A DNA stretch of 60,197 nucleotides from Candidatus Lachnoclostridium pullistercoris (GCA_019119775.1 DWWL01000070.1:1-60197); one strand, 5' to 3'; positions 26,270 to 34,696 are shown, counted from the first letter of the stretch. Notes: generated by a model from the letters alone, not told the origin. Translations and numbers: made by a program.

Positions 26270-27757
26270 CTAACACCCCAGGATTTCCGCCACCGTCTCT
26301 TCCATATTTTCCGGACTGCACTCTCTGGTGTGACGGACAGGCGCCGTGCGGATCTCATCCACCGCAGCCGGCACCGGCACGCCGGATACCCGGGACAGCT
26401 CGTCCACAACGGCGAACTCATCCATTCCCTCGCCTGTTCCATTTATCGCTTTCAGCACACTTCCCGCAAATTTAAAAGGACTGGCCGTGGACGCGATAAG
26501 CATTTTTCTGCCGTCGCCCGTCTCTTTTTTATACTGGCGGCTCACCGCAGCCGCCACGCCCGTGTGGGTATCCATCAGGTAGCCGCAGGACTGGAATACC
26601 GACCGAATCACCGAAGCATTCTCCTCCTCGCCGGCGTATCCGCCCCAGAAATCCGCCATAAACTTCCGCATCTCCTCTGTCACCGTATATTTTCCGTCCG
26701 CGGAAAGTTCTCCCATCAGCTCCGCCGTTTTCTTCTCGTCACAGCCGCAGCTTAAATAGATCAGGCGCTCCAGATTGCTGGAGATCAAAATGTCCATGGA
26801 CGGAGAGCTGGTGAGGATAAAAGGCCGCTTTCTGTCATAAGTACCTGTGGAAAAGAAATCGTACAGCACCTTATTTTCATTGGAGGCGCAGATCAGTCTG
26901 CCAAACGGCACGCCCATCTGCTTTGCCAGATAAGCCGCCAGAATATTCCCGAAATTTCCGGTGGGCACCGTCACATTGATTACCTCGCCGTTTTCGATCT
27001 CCCCGTTCTCCGCCAGCTTCGCGTAGGCATACACATAGTAAACGATCTGCGGCACCAGACGCCCCACATTGATGGAATTGGCGGAAGACAGCTGAAATCC
27101 CTTTGCCGCCAGCCGTTTTTCAAATTCCCGGTCCCCGAAAATCTTTTTTACTCCCGTCTGAGCATCGTCAAAATTGCCGTGGATCGCCGCCACTGCCGTG
27201 TTCTCACCTTTCTGAGTCACCATCTGCAGCTCCTGGATCCGGCTCACTCCGCCCTTGGGATAAAATACAACGATCCTGGTCCCCGGCACATCGGCAAATC
27301 CGGCCATGGCCGCCTTTCCCGTATCCCCGGAAGTGGCCGCCAGGATCACGATCTCATTGGACACCCCGTTTTTCTTCGCCGCGGTGGTCATGAGATGGGG
27401 AAGAATGGACAGCGCCATGTCCTTAAACGCGATCGTGCTGCCATGATACAGTTCCAGATAATAATCTCCGTCCGCCTTGGAGAGAACGGCGATCTCCGGA
27501 CAGTCAAATTTCTCATCATAGGCGCCAGCGATGCAGGCTTTCAGCTCCTCCTCCGAAAAGTCAGTGAGAAACAGCTTCATTACCTCATATGCCGTCTCCT
27601 GATAAGTCATTTTGGCCAGCTTCTCTATGGAAACATCCAGTTTCGGGATCCTGTCCGGCATAAAAAGGCCCCCGTCGCAGGCCAGTCCCTTCAGAATTGC
27701 CTGGGATGCGGTCAGCCCTTTTTCTCCGCCTCTGGTACTCTGGTATGTGATATTCAT
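26270..27757 (-). CDS. thrC: Threonine synthase
   Basis: A 495-residue fold-type II PLP enzyme of the longer (yeast and proteobacterial) ThrC class. ITYQSTRGG and SQAILKGLACDGGLFMPD at the N-terminus, YHGSTIAFKDMALSILPHL with the PLP-binding Lys, LAATSGDTGKAAMAGF and NSINVGRLVPQIVYY follow the family. It converts O-phosphohomoserine to threonine. GTGGAG precedes the ATG. It is divergent from sfsA. Confidence 0.96.
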   Translation of the reverse strand: MNITYQSTRGGEKGLTASQAILKGLACDGGLFMPDRIPKLDVSIEKLAKMTYQETAYEVMKLFLTDFSEEELKACIAGAYDEKFDCPEIAVLSKADGDYYLELYHGSTIAFKDMALSILPHLMTTAAKKNGVSNEIVILAATSGDTGKAAMAGFADVPGTRIVVFYPKGGVSRIQELQMVTQKGENTAVAAIHGNFDDAQTGVKKIFGDREFEKRLAAKGFQLSSANSINVGRLVPQIVYYVYAYAKLAENGEIENGEVINVTVPTGNFGNILAAYLAKQMGVPFGRLICASNENKVLYDFFSTGTYDRKRPFILTSSPSMDILISSNLERLIYLSCGCDEKKTAELMGELSADGKYTVTEEMRKFMADFWGGYAGEEENASVIRSVFQSCGYLMDTHTGVAAAVSRQYKKETGDGRKMLIASTASPFKFAGSVLKAINGTGEGMDEFAVVDELSRVSGVPVPAAVDEIRTAPVRHTRECSPENMEETVAEILGC

Positions 27758-27789
27758 GGCACTCCACTTCCTTCCTTAAATTTGACCCA

Positions 27790-27818
27790 ATTCTAACACA
27801 CTTTTCCTTGGCGTACAA
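27790..27818 (-). promoter_or_regulatory. thrC promoter, overlapping the sfsA promoter
   Basis: On the minus strand TTGTAC (plus 27813-27818) and TAGAAT (plus 27790-27795) are exactly 17 bp apart. The -35 box shares bases with the opposing sfsA -35 box. Confidence 0.65.
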
Positions 27819-27836
27819 GAATTTTTGCTGTAGAAT
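27808..27836 (+). promoter_or_regulatory. sfsA promoter, overlapping the thrC promoter
   Basis: TTGGCG at 27808-27813 and TAGAAT at 27831-27836 with a 17-bp spacer, 26 bases before the sfsA ATG. Confidence 0.65.
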
Positions 27837-27861
27837 CTGGTGAGAAGGAGGCGAACGACCG

Positions 27862-28554
27862 ATGATCTACCAAAACATCCAGCCGGGAATTTTCTTAAAC
27901 CGTCCAAACCGCTTCACTGCCCAGGTCATAACAGACGGCCGGGAAATCACCTGCCACGTAAAAAATACCGGGCGCTGCCGGGAACTTCTCGTCCCCGGCG
28001 CCGATGTGCTGATCCAGTTTCATCCGGACGCAAAAGCCGCCGGGCGCAAAACCCAGTTCTCCCTGATCGCTGTCCGGAAAAACGGCCGCCTGATCAACAT
28101 GGACTCCCAGGCTCCCAACCAGGCAGCCTGGGAATGGCTCTCTTCCATGCCGGAATTTACCCATCTGCGGCGGGAAGTCCCATTTAAAAACTCCCGCTTT
28201 GATCTGGCCTTTGAGCACCGGGGACGGCAGGGATTTCTGGAAGTCAAGGGTGTCACTCTGGAAGAAAACGGCGTGGCCCGTTTCCCGGACGCCCCCACAC
28301 TTCGCGGCGTCAAACACATCCGGGAACTGACTGAGATCGCAAAGGAAGGCATGGACGCCGCCGTTCTCTTCGTGATCCAGATGAAAGGTGTCTCCCGCTT
28401 TGAGCCCAACATGGCCACCCAGCCGGAATTTGGACTGGCTTTAAAAGAGGCCGCAGAGGCCGGCGTCAGGATCCTGGCCATGGACTGCCTGGTTTCCTTT
28501 GACAGCGTCCTCTCTCTGACCATAGACGCCCCGGTCCCCATCGTCCTGCCATAA
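27862..28554 (+). CDS. sfsA: DNA/RNA nuclease SfsA
   Basis: A 230-residue protein of normal length. An OB-like N-terminal part has FTAQVITDGREITCHVKNTGRC; the catalytic PD-(D/E)xK part has RFDLAFEHRGRQGFLEVKGVTLEENG, where Asp and the EVK motif bind metal. It was first named for sugar fermentation stimulation; later work describes nuclease activity. GAGAAGGAGG lies upstream of the ATG. It ends at a hairpin terminator. Confidence 0.94.
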   Translation: MIYQNIQPGIFLNRPNRFTAQVITDGREITCHVKNTGRCRELLVPGADVLIQFHPDAKAAGRKTQFSLIAVRKNGRLINMDSQAPNQAAWEWLSSMPEFTHLRREVPFKNSRFDLAFEHRGRQGFLEVKGVTLEENGVARFPDAPTLRGVKHIRELTEIAKEGMDAAVLFVIQMKGVSRFEPNMATQPEFGLALKEAAEAGVRILAMDCLVSFDSVLSLTIDAPVPIVLP

Positions 28555-28585
28555 GCGGAACACGGGACAGTTAAAGGCCGGACCA

Positions 28586-28610
28586 GGGCTGTCTGGCAGC
28601 CCAGTTTTTA
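28586..28610 (+). terminator. Terminator of sfsA
   Basis: GGGCTG-TCTGG-CAGCCC followed by AGTTTTTA. Confidence 0.75.
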
Positions 28611-28697
28611 TAATTCCAGCCATGTCCCGATGCCGTCATTTTCCCTGTCCCGCCCGCATATCATAATATTAAATTCAAAAATTTACGGTGAACATCT

Positions 28698-28967
28698 ATG
28701 GTCATTCCGTTAAGCAATATAGAACCTGGGACACGGGCCGAGATCGTCTGGATCGCCAGCGGGCCGCCCATGGCGGCCCGGCTGGACGACCTGGGCTTTT
28801 CCCCGGCTGAGATCATATCCTGCGTCCTGAAAAAAGGCCGCAGAGGAATGAGCGCCTACCTGGTCCGCGGGGCCGTCATCGCTCTCCGCTACCATAACGC
28901 CAAAGAAATTTTTGTACGTCCTCTGGAGGAAGGAAACTCTCCCGCGGCAGAGTCTTCCGGCCCGTGA
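28698..28967 (+). CDS. feoA: FeoA family ferrous iron transport accessory protein
   Basis: An 89-residue SH3-like protein: PLSNIEPGTRAEIVWI, the RLDDLGFSPAEIISCVLKKG signature (family GIVPGTEV-like turn) and VRGAVIALRYHNAKEIFV, where the family usually has ALR.. at the C-terminus. FeoA binds the FeoB N-terminal region and supports Fe(II) uptake. The upstream 60 bases are AT-rich with a weak ribosome site (GGTGA). Unusually, its partner feoB lies 1.1 kb away, past a minus-strand peptidase gene. The last 12 residues are an extra hydrophilic tail. Confidence 0.88.
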   Translation: MVIPLSNIEPGTRAEIVWIASGPPMAARLDDLGFSPAEIISCVLKKGRRGMSAYLVRGAVIALRYHNAKEIFVRPLEEGNSPAAESSGP

Positions 28968-29017
28968 GGAAACCGCAGGCGGATTCCGGCGGGAGGAATT
29001 TTCCCGGCCGTCCGCAA

Positions 29018-29168
29018 GGTTTCTCAGCCGGCCGAATCCTCTCCCGGCCGCCGCGGTTTTCTCAGACGCCGCAGAATCCCGGCCGGCCGAGTCTTCTCCC
29101 AGCCGCCTCAGTTTTCTCAGACGCCTCAGAATTTCCCAGCCAACCGAATCTTCTCCCGGCCGCCGCAG
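29018..29168. repeat. GC-rich imperfect tandem repeats, period 55-57 bp
   Basis: Two full units (29031-29085 and 29086-29142) plus partial units on both sides. Each contains CCGAATCTTCTCCCGGCCGC or a close variant, and TTTTCTCAGACGCC. It sits in the gap after feoA and ends about 60 bases before the peptidase stop. Frames through it are open, but no ribosome site or homology supports coding. Confidence 0.7.
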
Positions 29169-29228
29169 GATCCGCCCCCATACGGAGGCCGGATCCTGCA
29201 TCTCCGAAATCTTCCTCTCCTCTGTCTC

Positions 29229-29963
29229 CTACCTCAGACTCCCGTCCTCCCCCGGAGTGAGAGTCACTTCCGTCTCCGCCATGGCTCCTTCCTCATAAAA
29301 ATAGTAAACCTTTCCCCGGATAATCTGCAGTCCTGTCACCATTTTTCCATCTTTTCCCATGTAATACCATTTTCCTTTGTAAGAATACCACTCATTCTCA
29401 ATGGCATGTCCCGCCCCGTCAAACCAATACCAGTATCCATCAATAAGCTCCCAGTCATTTCTGGTGTACAGGCCGTCGCTCCGCTTATGAAGCCATCCGG
29501 TGCCGTCAAACTGCCATCCTCCCACCGGCCACGTCTCCATAAATTTCTGAGGAGTTTTATACTCTTTCTTCAGTGTTTTCGGCGTGGATCCCCAATCCGG
29601 CAGCTGCAGATGGGGCTTATCCACAATCGACTTCCAGTCTCCGCCCCACTCCAGACCGTATTCCTTTCCTACCTCTCCCACCCTGCGGAAAAATCCGTCC
29701 CCGTCCGCGTAAGCTCCCTTTCCATCATCCCTGTAAAAATCAAAGGCAACTCCCCACTGGTGCATGGAGGAATAAGAAGTTCCTTTCGCATTGGTCACGA
29801 TCTGCCCCGGCTTTGTCCGCCCCTGTGCATAGAGCTCATTCTGCTCCTCCACCGTCCGCAGGCACTCCCCGATTCCAATGGGAAAGCCTCTCTCCCGGCA
29901 CGTTTCCCGCACCTGTTTCAGTTTCTCCTGAAGCAGCGGGTGCAGCTGGCTGATGTCTCTCAT
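29229..29963 (-). CDS. M15 family peptidase (CwlK-like) with wall-binding repeats
   Basis: 244 residues. The N-terminal zinc peptidase domain (about 1-125) has GIGECLRTVEEQNELYAQGRT, SSMHQWGVAFDFYRDD (zinc His and Asp) and KPHLQLPDWG (zinc His), resembling L-alanyl-D-glutamate endopeptidases and phage endolysins. Residues 150-230 hold three choline/wall-binding type repeats (TGWLHKRSDGLYTRNDW, YWYWFDGAGHAI, WYYMGKDGKMVTG). There is no signal peptide, as in many endolysins, so export or release is unclear. The ATG has AAAAGGAG upstream. It lies reversed between feoA and feoB. Confidence 0.88.
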   Translation of the reverse strand: MRDISQLHPLLQEKLKQVRETCRERGFPIGIGECLRTVEEQNELYAQGRTKPGQIVTNAKGTSYSSMHQWGVAFDFYRDDGKGAYADGDGFFRRVGEVGKEYGLEWGGDWKSIVDKPHLQLPDWGSTPKTLKKEYKTPQKFMETWPVGGWQFDGTGWLHKRSDGLYTRNDWELIDGYWYWFDGAGHAIENEWYSYKGKWYYMGKDGKMVTGLQIIRGKVYYFYEEGAMAETEVTLTPGEDGSLR

Positions 29964-30068
29964 ACAACATTTCTCCTTTTTTCATCTCAATTTAATATAT
30001 GAGACACACGGCAGTTTTGTCCCGCGCATATCTAAACGGTAAGGCGTTAAAATATCTGGAGTGATCCC

Positions 30069-32051
30069 ATGGACGAAAAACGGACCGTGATCGCCCTTGC
30101 CGGCAATCCCAATGTGGGCAAGAGCACCATTTTCAACGGGCTGACGGGCCTTCGGCAAAAAACCGGAAACTGGGCCGGCGTCACAGTCGCCGCGGCCGCC
30201 GGAGTATTTTCCGCAGACGGACACAGCTACCTTCTGGTGGACCTGCCGGGCATTTATTCCCTGGATTCCCGGTCCGGAGAAGAAGAAGTGGCCAGGGATT
30301 TCCTCTGTTCCGGACTGGCTCAGACCGCCGTCGTCGTCTGCGACGCTACCTGTCTGGAACGGGGACTTTACCTTTTGAAACAAATTGTCAGCCTGGACTA
30401 TGTGAAGGACTCCGGGATGCCGGTGATCCTCTGCGTCAACCTCTGGGATGAAGCCAGGCGGAAAGGGATCGAAATCGATTTTTCCCTCCTGCAGGATGTT
30501 CTGCAGATCCCGGTTGTCCCCATCTGCGCCCGTTCCCGCAAGGATTTAAACACCTTAAAGCAGCTGATCCGGGAGTCGGACGGGGGGCATTTCTCCTATG
30601 ATTGTCTTGATTTTTTCCCGAAGCAGCTGGCAAAAGAGGCCGTGCTCTGGCCTCAGTCCAATTATCGGAGGCGGGAAGAAGTCCTGGACCGCCTTCTCAC
30701 CGGGCGCTTCAGCGGCGTCCTGATCATGCTGCTCCTCCTGTTCGGAATTTTCTGGATCTCCATGGCCGGTGCCAACTGGCCCTCCGCCATCCTCTGGAAC
30801 CTGCTGTTTTCCGCGGAAGAAAAACTGGCCGCCCTGCTAGACGTTCTCGGCGCCTCCCCTGCGTCCGTGGACTGCCTTGTACACGGCGTCTACCGGGTCC
30901 TGGCCTGGGTCATATCCGTCATGCTCCCGCCCATGGCCATCTTTTTTCCTCTTTTTACACTGCTGGAGGACCTGGGCTATCTGCCGCGGGCCGCATTTAA
31001 TATGGACCGGGCCTTTGAAAAATGCCGGGCCTGCGGAAAACAATGCCTGACCATGGCCATGGGGCTGGGCTGCAACGCCGCCGGCGTGATCGGCTGCCGG
31101 ATCATCGACTCCCCCAGGGAACGGCTGATTGCCATTCTCACCAATGCCTTCGTTCCCTGCAACGGCCGCCTCCCCACACTTTTTACCATGATCTCCCTCT
31201 TTTTCATCCTGGCAGGCAGCAAAATTCTCCCCGGCGCATCCGTGGAAAATGCTGCCCAGACCGCAGACGATCTTTCCGCAGCCGGATCCGGCCTCTCCGC
31301 AGCTGCAGATACCGCGGCCAGCGCGGCCTTCCTCTCATCCCTGGCGGCGGCCCTCATGCTCACCGCGGTCCTTGTCCTGGGCGTGCTGATGACTCTGACT
31401 GTTTCCTGGATTCTGTCCCACACTCTGCTGCGGGGAGTGCCGTCAGCCTTTACCCTGGAACTTCCTCCCTACCGCAGACCTCAGATTGGAAAAATCCTGG
31501 TCCGCTCCGTCTTTGACCGGACTCTTTTCGTTCTGGGCCGTGCCGCCGCCGTGGCCGCCCCTGCCGGTCTGATCATCTGGCTTCTGGCAAATATCTCCTT
31601 TACCGGTCCCACGGCAGGCTGGTTTTCCGCCGCCGGTCCCCATGCGCCCAGCCTTTTAAGCACGTTTACCGGCTTTCTGGACCCTCTCGGCCGTCTCATG
31701 GGGCTTGACGGCGTGATCCTGGCCGCGTTTATCCTGGGATTTCCGGCCAATGAGATCGTCCTGCCCATCATTCTCATGGCCTACCTGCAGACCGGCCGCC
31801 TGGTACAGATGGAAGAAGTGTCCGCCCTCTCGTCTGTTTTTCTGCAGCACGGATGGACCGCCATCACTCCCATATGCCTGATGATCTTCTGCCTGTTCCA
31901 CTGGCCATGCTCTACCACCTGCCTTACCATCCATAAAGAAACCGGGAGCTTTAAATGGACCGCAGCCGCCATGGCACTTCCCACCGCGGCCGGCATAATC
32001 CTGTGCGTCACCGCAAACGGCCTCTTCCGCCTGTTTACGGCAGTTTTCTGA
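30069..32051 (+). CDS. feoB: Ferrous iron transporter FeoB
   Basis: 660 residues. The N-terminal GTPase has G1 GNPNVGKSTIFN, G3 DLPGIYSL, G4 NLWD and a G5-like ARSRKD. Next come the membrane Gate motifs: NMDRAFEKCRACGKQCLTM followed by GLGCNAAGV (Gate 1, with the conserved Cys), and the second gate near GFPANEIVLPIILMAYL. About nine membrane segments. It drives Fe(II) import. A linker of about 45 Ala/Ser-rich residues sits between the gates (VENAAQTADDLSAAGSG), longer than usual. No FeoC gene follows. Confidence 0.96.
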   Translation: MDEKRTVIALAGNPNVGKSTIFNGLTGLRQKTGNWAGVTVAAAAGVFSADGHSYLLVDLPGIYSLDSRSGEEEVARDFLCSGLAQTAVVVCDATCLERGLYLLKQIVSLDYVKDSGMPVILCVNLWDEARRKGIEIDFSLLQDVLQIPVVPICARSRKDLNTLKQLIRESDGGHFSYDCLDFFPKQLAKEAVLWPQSNYRRREEVLDRLLTGRFSGVLIMLLLLFGIFWISMAGANWPSAILWNLLFSAEEKLAALLDVLGASPASVDCLVHGVYRVLAWVISVMLPPMAIFFPLFTLLEDLGYLPRAAFNMDRAFEKCRACGKQCLTMAMGLGCNAAGVIGCRIIDSPRERLIAILTNAFVPCNGRLPTLFTMISLFFILAGSKILPGASVENAAQTADDLSAAGSGLSAAADTAASAAFLSSLAAALMLTAVLVLGVLMTLTVSWILSHTLLRGVPSAFTLELPPYRRPQIGKILVRSVFDRTLFVLGRAAAVAAPAGLIIWLLANISFTGPTAGWFSAAGPHAPSLLSTFTGFLDPLGRLMGLDGVILAAFILGFPANEIVLPIILMAYLQTGRLVQMEEVSALSSVFLQHGWTAITPICLMIFCLFHWPCSTTCLTIHKETGSFKWTAAAMALPTAAGIILCVTANGLFRLFTAVF

Positions 32052-32060
32052 CTTCTCCCG

Positions 32061-32108
32061 GTTACCTTCAGGTAACTACTTTACATGGCGCCCCTTTTCC
32101 CATAAAAT
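32061..32108 (+). promoter_or_regulatory. Promoter and upstream palindrome of the sulfatase-like gene
   Basis: TTTACA at 32080-32085 and TAAAAT at 32103-32108, 17 bp apart. Immediately upstream is a perfect palindrome, GTTACCTTCAGGTAAC (32061-32076), a plausible operator; no regulator is adjacent. Further down (about 32119-32150) the leader has a GC-rich hairpin, CCTGCCGCC with GGCGGCGGG. Confidence 0.6.
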
Positions 32109-32182
32109 AAAGTCAGACCGCCTGCCGCCCATCTTCCGCCGGCGGCGGGCACACATCAAAATCAGATCACAGGAGGTACGCC

Positions 32183-33448
32183 ATGACAGGTGAAGAACGA
32201 CTGAAACACCATGCAGAAACTGCATTTCCATACCGGGTCATCCAGGCCGGAGACAGGGTCCGCTGCATCACGGGCCTGGGTCACAGCAATGCCATTGCCA
32301 TCGAAGGAGAAACTTCCCTCATCCTCATCGACTGTCTCGACTCTGATGAAAGAGGAAAACGGCTGAAGACCCTTCTCGAGGACCTGACCCATAAACAGGT
32401 AAAAACCATTATCTACACCCACGGCCACCCGGACCATCGGGGCGGCTCCGGCGCTTTCCGCGCCACGGCGGAGGAGATCATCATGAGTTCTCCCAGGAAA
32501 CCGCCCCTCAAATACTACGACCGTCTCAGCGACATACTGAACAAACGCACCGCCCGCCAGTTTGGCTACGGCCTCACCGACGAAGAATGCATCACTCAGG
32601 GCATCGGCATCCGGGAAGGCCATGCCGTCGGCGACGGAGTCTATGATTTTCTTCCTCCCACCACACTGTTTTCCGCCGACGAGGAAGAACGGGTCATCGA
32701 CGGAGTCCGGCTGAAACTGGTTTCCGCCATAGGCGAAACTGACGACCAGCTCTTTGTCTGGCTCCCCGACGACCGGATTCTCTGCTGCGGCGACAACTAC
32801 TACGCCTGCTGGCCCAACCTGTACGCTATCCGCGGCAGCCAGTACCGGGACATCGCCGCATGGCTCGACTCCCTGAGCGCCATTATGTCCTATCATCCGG
32901 ATATTCTGCTCCCCGGCCACACCCAGCCCATTTTCGGCAGAGAGGAAATCCAGACCGTTCTCGGCAATTTCCGGGACGCCATTCAGTCCGTTCTCTTCCA
33001 GACGCTGGACTGCATGAACCGCGGAATGGACATGCTGGAAGCCGTATCTTCCGTAAAACTTCCGGAAAAATACAGAGATCTCCCTTACCTTCAGGAATTT
33101 TACGGCACTGTCAGCTGGACCGTAAAGGGAATTTATGCCGGCTATGTGGGATGGTTTGACGGCAATCCCGTCCATTTAGACCCCGTTCCGGAAACAGAGT
33201 ACAGCCGGGAGATTCTGGGCCTGATCGGCGACATTTCCGCCGTCAAAGCCCGCATCCGCGAACTGTACCGGGCCGGAAACTTCCAGCTGGGCCTGGAACT
33301 GTGCGAACTCCTGGAAAAAGGCGGCCACGACGTCAGGAAACTGAAAAAAGAAGGTCTGGTCTCCATCGCTGAGACCGTCACCAGCGCCAACGCCCGCCAC
33401 TATTACCTGGCCTGTGCAAAAGAGATCGAGTTAAATACACCACAGTAA
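32183..33448 (+). CDS. MBL-fold metallo-hydrolase, alkylsulfatase-like
   Basis: 421 residues. The metallo-beta-lactamase motif is IIYTHGHPDHRGG, with further ligands around CCGDNYYACWPNLYAIRG and ILLPGHTQP. The CGDN..ACWPNLYAIRG segment and the downstream TVSWTVKGIYAGYVGWFDGNP helix pattern match SdsA1/YjcS-type alkyl sulfatases, which remove sulfate from primary alkyl chains. This protein has no signal peptide and lacks the C-terminal sterol-carrier-like lipid domain of SdsA1, so it is a shorter cytosolic relative with an unknown substrate. CAGGAGGT precedes the ATG. Confidence 0.85.
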   Translation: MTGEERLKHHAETAFPYRVIQAGDRVRCITGLGHSNAIAIEGETSLILIDCLDSDERGKRLKTLLEDLTHKQVKTIIYTHGHPDHRGGSGAFRATAEEIIMSSPRKPPLKYYDRLSDILNKRTARQFGYGLTDEECITQGIGIREGHAVGDGVYDFLPPTTLFSADEEERVIDGVRLKLVSAIGETDDQLFVWLPDDRILCCGDNYYACWPNLYAIRGSQYRDIAAWLDSLSAIMSYHPDILLPGHTQPIFGREEIQTVLGNFRDAIQSVLFQTLDCMNRGMDMLEAVSSVKLPEKYRDLPYLQEFYGTVSWTVKGIYAGYVGWFDGNPVHLDPVPETEYSREILGLIGDISAVKARIRELYRAGNFQLGLELCELLEKGGHDVRKLKKEGLVSIAETVTSANARHYYLACAKEIELNTPQ

Positions 33449-33465
33449 GCCGCGAAAAATCAAAT

Positions 33466-33500
33466 GGGGCGGAGAAAATTCTCCGCCTCCTCGATTTATT
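33466..33500 (+). terminator. Terminator of the sulfatase-like gene
   Basis: GGCGGAG-AAAATT-CTCCGCC, then a T-rich tail (TCGATTTATTTCC). Confidence 0.65.
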
Positions 33501-33532
33501 TCCTTCTGTCACAAATCTTTTTATATTACCCA

Positions 33533-33561
33533 TTTACAGACAATATATTTTCTGCTATACT
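33533..33561 (+). promoter_or_regulatory. Promoter of the Rpn-type nuclease gene
   Basis: TTTACA at 33533-33538 and TATACT at 33556-33561, 17 bp apart, with a TG extended -10. The promoter is intact although the start codon downstream is not. Confidence 0.65.
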
Positions 33562-33663
33562 GAAAGCAGACAATTCTGCATCAGCCATTTCATCAGAAAA
33601 GGCTTCACGTCACAGGCAGCTCTGCCAGATCACCCCGCACCATTCTGAAGGGAGCGATTATCC

Positions 33664-34581
33664 ACGAAAAAACATCCAAAACCTCTGCGCACCCTGAATC
33701 TGAAAGATGATTTTCTGTTCGGCGCAGTAACAGAAGATCTTGAAATATGCCAGTACATGATCGAGCTGTGCCTCAACACCCATGTTTCCGGCATCGCATG
33801 GAAAGAAGGAGAAAAAGTGATCCGCAATCTCCCGGGAAACCGCGGAATCCGCCTGGATTTTCAAGTTCTGGACCTCATTCACTCCATATACGATGTGGAA
33901 ATGCAGAACCGCAGATTTCCGGACCTGCCTCAGCGGACGCGCTTTTATCAAAGTATGACGGACACGCCTCTCCTGAAATCGGGCGAAAACTCCTACAGCA
34001 GCCTGAGTCCCAGCTACATCATCGTTATATGCTGCTTCGATCTCTTCGGCTATGGAAAATACCGTTATACCTTTGAAAATACCTGCCATGAGGTCCCCGG
34101 TCTCTCCCTCGGCGACGGGAGCCGCAAAATCATTCTGAACACCCGCGGCACTGACCCTTCAGCTGCAGAGCCGCAGCTGATTGACTTTCTGCACTATATC
34201 GAACACAGCACTGACCAAACAATCTCAACCATTCAGGATCCCCGCATCCTTAAAATACATGAAAAAGTAAAACAGATCAAAAAAAGTGAAGAAATGGAGG
34301 CAGCTTATATGCGTGAACAAGAATTAAAAATGGCTATTTTTCAGGATGGCTTTCAGAACGGCCGTCGGGATGGCTTTAAGGATGGCTTTCAGAACGGTCG
34401 GCAGGATGGCTTTCAAGACGGCTTTCAGAACGGCCGGCAAGATGGCTTCAAAAGAAGAGGACGTCAGATCGCCCGTAAAATGCTTCGGGACAATATGTCT
34501 CTCACTCTAATATCAAAATACACCGGCCTTACAGAAAAAGAGATTCTGAAACTGAAAGGAAAATCAAAGATTTCACAGTGA
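33664..34581 (+). CDS. Rpn family recombination-promoting nuclease/putative transposase, start codon ACG
   Basis: The conserved N-terminus LKDDFLFGAVTEDLE lies upstream of the first ATG (33757), in the same frame, and the frame is closed by a stop at 33646. The only codon correctly spaced after AAGGGAG is ACG at 33664, where MKKH-type family members have ATG, so the start appears mutated (or uses ACG weakly). The PD-(D/E)xK core continues with IRLDFQVLD and is followed by a C-terminal region of repeated DGFQNGRQ units and a KRRGRQIARKML helix. Members nick DNA and promote recombination. From ATG 33757 it would be 274 residues with a damaged domain. Confidence 0.7.
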   Translation, partial: TKKHPKPLRTLNLKDDFLFGAVTEDLEICQYMIELCLNTHVSGIAWKEGEKVIRNLPGNRGIRLDFQVLDLIHSIYDVEMQNRRFPDLPQRTRFYQSMTDTPLLKSGENSYSSLSPSYIIVICCFDLFGYGKYRYTFENTCHEVPGLSLGDGSRKIILNTRGTDPSAAEPQLIDFLHYIEHSTDQTISTIQDPRILKIHEKVKQIKKSEEMEAAYMREQELKMAIFQDGFQNGRRDGFKDGFQNGRQDGFQDGFQNGRQDGFKRRGRQIARKMLRDNMSLTLISKYTGLTEKEILKLKGKSKISQ

Positions 34582-34614
34582 GCCGTGGGAATAAATGCCT
34601 GCAGCCCGGCAGAT

Positions 34615-34696
34615 CCGCAGAATATTTAACTCTCGCAGCTGCCACTGATGAATACAGAGTACTCAAAGAAATGAAACAGATCAAAAAAGCAAAGAA
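34615..34696 (+). pseudogene. Remnant of a second Rpn-type gene
   Basis: In the frame through 34647, the codons read SAEYLTLAAATDEYRVLKEM, similar in style to Rpn central helices. A single-base loss in the A-rich stretch near 34690, relative to the first copy at 34277, throws this into a different frame from the downstream tail. The rest of the gene is missing. Confidence 0.55.

Noticed and set aside
28912-29298. Repeat-bearing plus-strand frames in the feoA-peptidase gap
   Set aside because: Two frames stay open through GC-rich repeats simply because the repeats lack stops; no start signal.
32162-33175. Minus-strand frame opposite the sulfatase-like gene
   Set aside because: Shadow of a gene with clear MBL motifs; no domain or ribosome site.
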